Positions 7,707-10,814 of a stretch of DNA of 10,814 nt are shown here, in pieces (the stretch's first letter is position 1; each line of letters opens with the position of its first letter). The notes below the pieces were generated by a model. That model did not search any database and was not told the origin of the DNA. It saw only the letters and a list, made by a program, of their open reading frames with translations. Both the position numbers and the translations under genes were made by a program. Source of the DNA: Chloroflexota bacterium (GTDB lineage: Bacteria; Chloroflexota; Ktedonobacteria; Ktedonobacterales; Ktedonobacteraceae); the NCBI GenBank assembly GCA_005881495.1, contig VBHI01000327.1, positions 20,603 to 31,416 of the forward strand, given 5' to 3'.

Positions 7707-7748
7707 AGCATAGTGGGAGAGCGTGAAGAAAAGCGTTGGGAGAGACGT
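7707..7748 (-). promoter_or_regulatory. Triple ACGC-box promoter of the fasciclin gene (site B)
   Basis: In the gene direction the boxes are ACGT (7748-7745), ACGC (7736-7733) and ACGC (7724-7721), each 12 bp apart, then 8 bp and TATGCT (7712-7707). The central part CCAACGCTTTTCTT is identical to that of the oxidoreductase and FTR1-like sites. A TTTT run precedes the first box, as in sites A and C. The expected start is near 7700, leaving a leader of about 180 nt in which I see no convincing ORF. Confidence 0.75.
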
Positions 7749-7776
7749 AAAACTTTCATAAGTAGATTCCTACTTT

Positions 7777-7808
7777 CTGGCTCTTGATCAGATAGAGCAG
7801 GGCTTTTT
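7777..7808 (+). terminator. Weak + strand hairpin with T-run
   Basis: GCTCT (7780-7784) pairs with AGAGC (7794-7798) around a 9-nt loop. A CT/AG pair extends the stem past one bulged G, and AGGGCTTTTT follows. This is terminator-like only on the + strand, where no gene ends. It lies just downstream of the 69-aa membrane protein gene of the - strand, so it may block antisense transcription or be incidental. Confidence 0.25.
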
Positions 7809-7818
7809 CCTTTATCAG

Positions 7819-8028
7819 CTAACGGCGAGAGGAAAATGCCTCCCGGCTCAATGTGGTAACAAGACTACCGAGCACAGCTATAACCAGGAATGGGCCTGAA
7901 ATGCCCTTAAGAGGCGCCAGGACGGCAACGTTATTGATAAGCGCCAGGATTATTACCGCCAGCACGACGCCGATCAGGATGACCATATCGCCAACGATGA
8001 AATTGTAGATAGCTTTGATGACTTTCAC
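7819..8028 (-). CDS. Small two-TM membrane protein (69 aa), coupled to the FTR1-like gene
   Basis: It starts with GTG at 8028, preceded by a near-perfect AAAGGAGG, and overlaps the stop codon of the upstream gene by 4 bp (GTGA), so translation is coupled. The 69-aa product begins KVIKAIYNFIVGDMVIL after the initiator. It has two hydrophobic helices, about residues 10-31 and 44-60, separated by a short polar loop (APLKGIS), and a basic C-terminus (SREAFSSRR). I do not recognise a named family. The position and coupling suggest a small subunit or accessory partner of the membrane protein encoded upstream. Longer readings of this frame up to 8190 only overlap that gene and lack a ribosome site. 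Confidence 0.7.
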   Translation of the reverse strand: MKVIKAIYNFIVGDMVILIGVVLAVIILALINNVAVLAPLKGISGPFLVIAVLGSLVTTLSREAFSSRR

Positions 8029-8849
8029 TGAGAAACCTCCTTTGAATACTCGGTAGCCTGGACCGATTGCTTTTCTATCGCCTGCTCTCGCTGTTGCATT
8101 TTCACGCGTTTGAGCCAGACGGTCAGCAAGAAAGATGCACCCAGGTAGATGGCGATGAGAATGAGGAGAAAGGCATCCGAAAGCGGCCACTCTACGCCAA
8201 AGCCCTCACCTAACCAGAAGGTGCCAAAGGTTGTCAGCATGATTCCGACGATGAACTTTAGCGTATTTTCGGGCACCTTTGCCAGCGGTACACGCACGAT
8301 GGCACCTACCAGGATGACCAGCAGACCAGCAGCGAGCGCACCAAGCGCAGCAGAAGCAATGCCACTGGAGCGCGAAACGGTGCTTGAAGCCGCGCTCAGC
8401 CCAAAGGTAATCACAATGAATGCCACTTCGAGTCCTTCGAGCAAGACCGACTTGTACGATAATAGAAAGCCGAAGAGGTCGAAACGGGAGGAAGAGGCAT
8501 CGATCGCCCTGCGAGCACGGAGTTCCGCGCGGGTCTCCTCGTAAATGGCCTGCTCATCGTGGCGTGCTTTCAAACCGGCATAGCGCATGATCGCATTCTT
8601 CAACCACTTCAAACCAAAGAGGAGGAGAAGCGTGCCGATGACCGTGCGAAGCACATCAAGCGGAACCCACTGGACCAGTGCGGTACCCAGAGTCGCCACC
8701 AGTAGAGCAAGCGTCGCGGCTGCGGCTAGCGCGCCAAGCAGCGCGCTTCGCCAGTTGACCGTTACACCGACGACCAGGACGATGGTAAACGCCTCCACAA
8801 ACTCTACGGCGGAGGCCAAAAACGCGGCTGTAGCAACAACCCATTGCAT
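8025..8849 (-). CDS. COG4280-type/FTR1-like integral membrane protein with duplicated ExxE motifs
   Basis: A 274-aa polytopic protein with about 6-7 helices, starting at ATG 8849 behind AAAGGAG. It contains an internal duplication. E16-F-V-E19-A-F-T-I-V in helix 1 matches E138-G-L-E141-V-A-F-I-V in the second half. LRTVIGTLLLLFGLKWL (67-83) matches LKFIVGIMLTTFGTFWL (197-213). Between the halves lies a charged cytoplasmic linker of about 35 residues (KARHDEQ...RARRAID). Paired Glu-x-x-Glu motifs in two repeat halves are the hallmark of the FTR1/EfeU iron permeases (REGLE). The overall sequence resembles the uncharacterised COG4280 membrane proteins. A metal or other cation transport role is inferred, not shown. 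It forms a two-gene operon with the 69-aa protein, driven from the ACGC-box promoter at 8950-8991. Confidence 0.8.
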   Translation of the reverse strand: MQWVVATAAFLASAVEFVEAFTIVLVVGVTVNWRSALLGALAAAATLALLVATLGTALVQWVPLDVLRTVIGTLLLLFGLKWLKNAIMRYAGLKARHDEQAIYEETRAELRARRAIDASSSRFDLFGFLLSYKSVLLEGLEVAFIVITFGLSAASSTVSRSSGIASAALGALAAGLLVILVGAIVRVPLAKVPENTLKFIVGIMLTTFGTFWLGEGFGVEWPLSDAFLLILIAIYLGASFLLTVWLKRVKMQQREQAIEKQSVQATEYSKEVSQ

Positions 8850-8949
8850 AGAGAGGCTCCTTTGTATAGCTACTTTCGTCGAGCGAAGTAGCTTCTTGTC
8901 CTTGCTCGATTGGAATAGGGATGGCTCAATAGAGTCTAAACCTATGCAT

Positions 8950-8991
8950 AGCGTACACGCGTAGCGTCAAGAAAAGCGTTGGCCGCGTCGT
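8950..8991 (-). promoter_or_regulatory. Triple ACGC-box promoter of the FTR1-like operon (site C)
   Basis: In the gene direction the boxes are ACGA (8991-8988), ACGC (8979-8976) and ACGC (8967-8964), 12 bp apart, then 8 bp and TACGCT (8955-8950). The middle block CCAACGCTTTTCTTGACGC is nearly the same as in sites B and D. The start would be near 8943, about 95 nt before the ATG at 8849. The remaining bases of 8850-9030 show nothing further. Confidence 0.75.
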
Positions 8992-9030
8992 AAAAACGAA
9001 TGTAATCTATCGCTGCGGCCTCCTCCTCGC

Positions 9031-9174
9031 TCAGACCAAGCGCGTTAGGACAAAGGCGAAAACGACACCTAGCACCGTGAGGGCGAGGGTGAAAGCGGTA
9101 CTCTTGTTACTGTGTGCCTGCGGCAAGCTATCGCTTGCTCCAATGTAGAGCAGGAAGCAGGCAAAGAAGCCCAC
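9031..9174 (-). pseudogene. ZIP-family metal transporter C-terminal remnant or 47-aa membrane peptide
   Basis: From a GTG at 9174 the frame encodes 47 residues: GFFACFLLYIGASDSLPQAH, then a second hydrophobic helix ending FVLTRLV, with TGA at 9031-9033. The pattern GFF-x-x-F-x-LYIGASD-x-LP-x-AH closely resembles the last part of bacterial ZIP (zinc/iron permease) transporters. The other six or so ZIP helices are absent, because the frame upstream runs into the end of the DUF1345 gene and hits a stop. A GGAGG within the last codons of that gene lies 11 nt before the GTG, so a short peptide could be translated. More likely it is the tail of a transporter whose front was deleted. The ZIP assignment is from recalled family patterns. 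Confidence 0.5.
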
Positions 9175-9181
9175 GATCGGT

Positions 9182-9832
9182 TCACCCTCCGAGTATATTG
9201 ACTGCGCGGGCGATCAGTATCGCGGCGACTGTGAGTGAAAGCAACGCTTCGCACATCATGAGCATCTTCGCCAGTCTCGTCAGTGGATACGTATCAGCAG
9301 GGCTCAGCGCGGTTGCCCCGGTAAAGGCAACGAAGAGATAATCAAGAAAATGCGGTGCCCAATGCTCTCCAGTTGCTTGTTGTGGAAACAGAAAATCTGC
9401 GGCACGATGCCCGGCGAGATGGCGCTTCCATGGTCCTCCACCGTCAACTTCCCAATACCACAAGGCGAAGACAAGGATATTGAAAGCCCACAGCAGGGCC
9501 CCAGTTCGTAATAAATTGGTCGCGTGTGTATCTGTTGGCAACGTGAGAATGAGGAGTGCAACCCCAACAATGAGTGCCAATGTGCTCACACCGAGAGGTA
9601 CCAGCACGAGCATTCGTCTGACCGTATGTGAGAGGTTCCATGTCGTCAGGACGTCGATAAAGAGTGGAACCACAAACACCCCCTCCACAATCAGCAGGAG
9701 CCAGTTAGGACCGATGGTCAAATTTGCTGGAAGAACTAGATAGAGCAGGCCGGTCAGCAGTATTCCGATGAGAGCAGACACACCTGGAACGACCGCTTCC
9801 TCTGTGTCGTCATTTGAAGCCGTATGATGCAT
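9182..9832 (-). CDS. DUF1345 family membrane protein
   Basis: A 216-aa protein with about five membrane segments (roughly 14-36, 43-64, 74-97, 108-127 and 185-214). The signature stretches WYWEVDGGGP (125-134) and DYLFVAFTGATALSPADTYPLT in two adjoining pieces (about 163-184), followed by RLAKMLMM and ARAVNIL, are typical of DUF1345 proteins, whose function is unknown. The conserved loop between the last two helices has been noted as channel-like by analogy only. ATG 9832 has a rather distant AGGAG (14 nt upstream), so its start is slightly uncertain. The gene lies downstream of a weak ACGG-type box site (9981-10022) and a terminator-like hairpin in its leader (9866-9895). The ZIP-like tail begins 7 bp after its stop. 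Confidence 0.83.
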   Translation of the reverse strand: MHHTASNDDTEEAVVPGVSALIGILLTGLLYLVLPANLTIGPNWLLLIVEGVFVVPLFIDVLTTWNLSHTVRRMLVLVPLGVSTLALIVGVALLILTLPTDTHATNLLRTGALLWAFNILVFALWYWEVDGGGPWKRHLAGHRAADFLFPQQATGEHWAPHFLDYLFVAFTGATALSPADTYPLTRLAKMLMMCEALLSLTVAAILIARAVNILGG

Positions 9833-9865
9833 CTGTTTTCTCGAGTCTCCTATTCATTCTGCCAC

Positions 9866-9895
9866 CAAAAAGCCCTGTTTCCTACCGGGCGTTTT
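9866..9895 (-). terminator. Terminator/attenuator-like hairpin in the DUF1345 leader
   Basis: On the - strand GCCCGGT (9890-9884) pairs with ACAGGGC (9878-9872), with one G-A mismatch and an AGGAA loop, and is followed at once by TTTTT. On the + strand the same stem is followed by GTTTTG, so it may act both ways. It sits 34-63 bp upstream of the DUF1345 ATG, inside the presumed leader. It is therefore either an attenuator or a leftover terminator. Confidence 0.45.
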
Positions 9896-9980
9896 GTTTC
9901 CTTCGCTGCATATATGGCATGCTCTTCATTCTTCCCATCGCCCAATTGCAAGCAGAGGAGCATTCCTGCTTTTTACTTAT

Positions 9981-10022
9981 ATGATGTATGTTGAAAGTGA
10001 AAAAAACCGTGTATTAGACCGT
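9981..10022 (-). promoter_or_regulatory. Degenerate box promoter candidate of the DUF1345 gene (site F)
   Basis: In the gene direction ACGG occurs at 10022-10019 and 10010-10007, exactly 12 bp apart. A weak ACTT lies at 9998-9995, and CATCAT at 9986-9981 falls where the other sites have TANNNT. A TTTTT run precedes the first box as in sites A-C. Two of three boxes change the last base from C to G, and the third is poor, so this is a lower-confidence relative of the main element. TATAAG just downstream might be the real -10. Confidence 0.35.
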
Positions 10023-10099
10023 AAAAATGAACTGTAGAACAAGAATCCCTGGTCTTCATAGGCCGGGTACAATGCCAGATTCTCATGTTGATCTCTTCT

Positions 10100-10141
10100 A
10101 CGCAGCTCCCAACGCTTTTCTTTACGCTCTCAGACTAAGCT
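10100..10141 (+). promoter_or_regulatory. Triple ACGC-box promoter of the MDR oxidoreductase gene (site D)
   Basis: ACGC boxes lie at 10100-10103, 10112-10115 and 10124-10127, then 8 bp and TAAGCT at 10136-10141. The middle context CCAACGCTTTTCTTTACGC matches sites B and C almost base for base although it lies on the opposite strand, pointing toward the + strand gene. Transcription would start near 10148, giving a leader of about 180 nt with strong hairpins. Confidence 0.75.
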
Positions 10142-10154
10142 GGAAGGGCGCGAA

Positions 10155-10279
10155 GGCAGTGCCTGAGAAAATATCACGCATAGGCACTGCTGCGGGTCGG
10201 TAACTGCGTCAAGGCAGTTCGGTTTCTGGGACCCATCAACGACTTCGTCAACGTATCTTCTGGCTCATGTGAGCGAGCC
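10155..10279 (+). promoter_or_regulatory. Structured 5' leader of the MDR oxidoreductase gene
   Basis: Three hairpins fill the leader. (1) GCAGTGCC (10156-10163) pairs with GGCACTGC (10183-10190), extended by a T-A and flanking G-T pairs, with a loop of about 17-19 nt. (2) GGGTC (10194-10198) pairs with GACCC (10230-10234) and encloses AACTGC (10202-10207) paired with GCAGTT (10214-10219). (3) GGCTC (10262-10266) pairs with GAGCC (10275-10279). No T-run follows, so these are not terminators. I do not recognise a known riboswitch or T-box core. A regulatory RNA role is inferred. Confidence 0.4.
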
Positions 10280-10328
10280 TGGTAGCATCTTGACCAGTTG
10301 GACAAGATGAAAAAAGGGAAACAAGGAC

Positions 10329-10814
10329 ATGAAAGCAGTCCGTCTGCATGGTCGTGGCGGTCCAGATCACCTCGTCTACGAAGACGCACCCCAACCCCAT
10401 CCAGGTCTAGGAGAGGTGCTGGTGCGTGTCTACGCGACGGGGGTTATTGCCAACGAGCTGAAATGGGATGCGACCTATCAGACCAAGGCGGGAAACCCGC
10501 GCGCACTGCCGATTCCCGGACGCGATCTCTCAGGAGTGGTAGAAGAGGTAGGTCATGGTGTCACGACGCTCGTTCCTGATTCCGAGGTCTATGCCATGCT
10601 GGACTACTGCTGCGATGGGGCCGAGGCAGAATATACTATTGCTCTGCCAAGCGAACTGGCTCCCAAACCTGGCACGCTCGACCATGTGCAGGCCGCCGCC
10701 GTTCCACTCTCGGCGTTGACGGCCTGGCAAGGCCTCTTTGAATATGCGAAGCTCGTTGCGGGCCAAACCGTCTTGATCCACGGCGCGGCAGGGGGTGTGG
10801 GCGTCTTTGCCGTG
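10329..10814 (+). CDS. NAD(P)-dependent MDR oxidoreductase, quinone reductase-like (N-terminal 162 aa, partial)
   Basis: ATG 10329 follows AGGGA about 8 nt upstream, and the frame is open to the window end. MKAVRLHGRGGPDHLVYED is the usual start of zinc-independent MDR (quinone oxidoreductase-like) proteins. GEVLVRVYATGVIANELKWD (29-48) and PIPGRDLSGVVEEVG (61-75) complete the GroES-like domain, and the Rossmann motif HGAAGGVGVFAV (151-162) begins the cofactor domain. The classical catalytic zinc ligands of alcohol dehydrogenase (GHE) are absent: GRD replaces GHE, so it is quinone reductase-like. It probably reduces quinones or enones with NADPH in the cytoplasm. Transcription likely starts from the ACGC-box site at 10100-10141 through a structured leader, divergent from the DUF1345 gene. 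Confidence 0.88.
   Translation, partial: MKAVRLHGRGGPDHLVYEDAPQPHPGLGEVLVRVYATGVIANELKWDATYQTKAGNPRALPIPGRDLSGVVEEVGHGVTTLVPDSEVYAMLDYCCDGAEAEYTIALPSELAPKPGTLDHVQAAAVPLSALTAWQGLFEYAKLVAGQTVLIHGAAGGVGVFAV

Noticed and set aside
1734..10141. ACGC-box sites as copies of a mobile repeat or CRISPR-like array
   Set aside because: Sites are scattered, strand-matched to genes, and conserved only in boxes and spacing; spacers and flanks differ.
10191..10234. T-box antiterminator in the oxidoreductase leader
   Set aside because: GGGTCGGTAACTGCG only loosely resembles the T-box core, there is no terminator hairpin with T-run, and the gene is not amino-acid related.

Overview
The window looks like a chromosomal stretch of a moderately GC-rich, probably monoderm soil bacterium. 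The protein families (a radical-SAM DNA-repair-type protein, an S53 kumamolisin-like lipoprotein peptidase, a P-type ATPase of the EPMILLLL type, a stand-alone fasciclin protein, a COG4280/FTR1-like membrane protein, a DUF1345 protein and an MDR oxidoreductase) together recall Ktedonobacteria (Chloroflexota). That assignment is inference from family resemblance, not a database match.

Layout. 1-266 (+) is the 3' end of a radical-SAM/helix-hairpin-helix protein. 332-1606 (-) encodes a cardiolipin synthase-type phospholipase D. It is divergent from a + strand operon holding a 27-aa small ORF (1979-2062), an S53 peptidase lipoprotein (2073-3812) and a cation P-type ATPase (3847-6410). The ATPase gene is broken near 4050 by a frame change that also removes TM1. 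Convergent to it lie a 125-aa hypothetical (6487-6864, -) and a fasciclin-domain protein (7012-7521, -). Next comes a translationally coupled pair of membrane proteins (8025-8849 and 7819-8028, -), then a short ZIP-transporter-like tail (9031-9174, -) directly downstream of a DUF1345 membrane protein (9182-9832, -). The window closes with the first 162 codons of an NAD(P)-dependent MDR oxidoreductase (10329 onward, +).

The main discovery is a shared promoter architecture. Five intergenic sites carry ACGC-type boxes at exactly 12-bp spacing, three boxes per site, followed 8 bp later by a -10-like TANNNT hexamer. Each points toward a gene: cls (1734-1775), the peptidase/ATPase operon (1844-1885), fasciclin (7707-7748), the FTR1-like pair (8950-8991) and the MDR oxidoreductase (10100-10141). 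A weaker sixth version faces the DUF1345 gene (9981-10022). The fixed box-to--10 geometry resembles sites for winged-helix activators (SARP or OmpR type) or an alternative sigma factor. It suggests that most of the window is one co-regulated set, plausibly for envelope or ion stress: lipid synthesis, an anchored protease, ion pumps or permeases, a fasciclin protein and redox.

The window also has a structured leader before the oxidoreductase, an attenuator-like hairpin before the DUF1345 gene, and several gene remnants (ATPase N-terminus, ZIP tail, a 12-codon ORF stub at 6448). The remnants indicate past deletions or, for the ATPase, possibly an assembly error. No tRNA, rRNA, CRISPR array or insertion sequence is visible.
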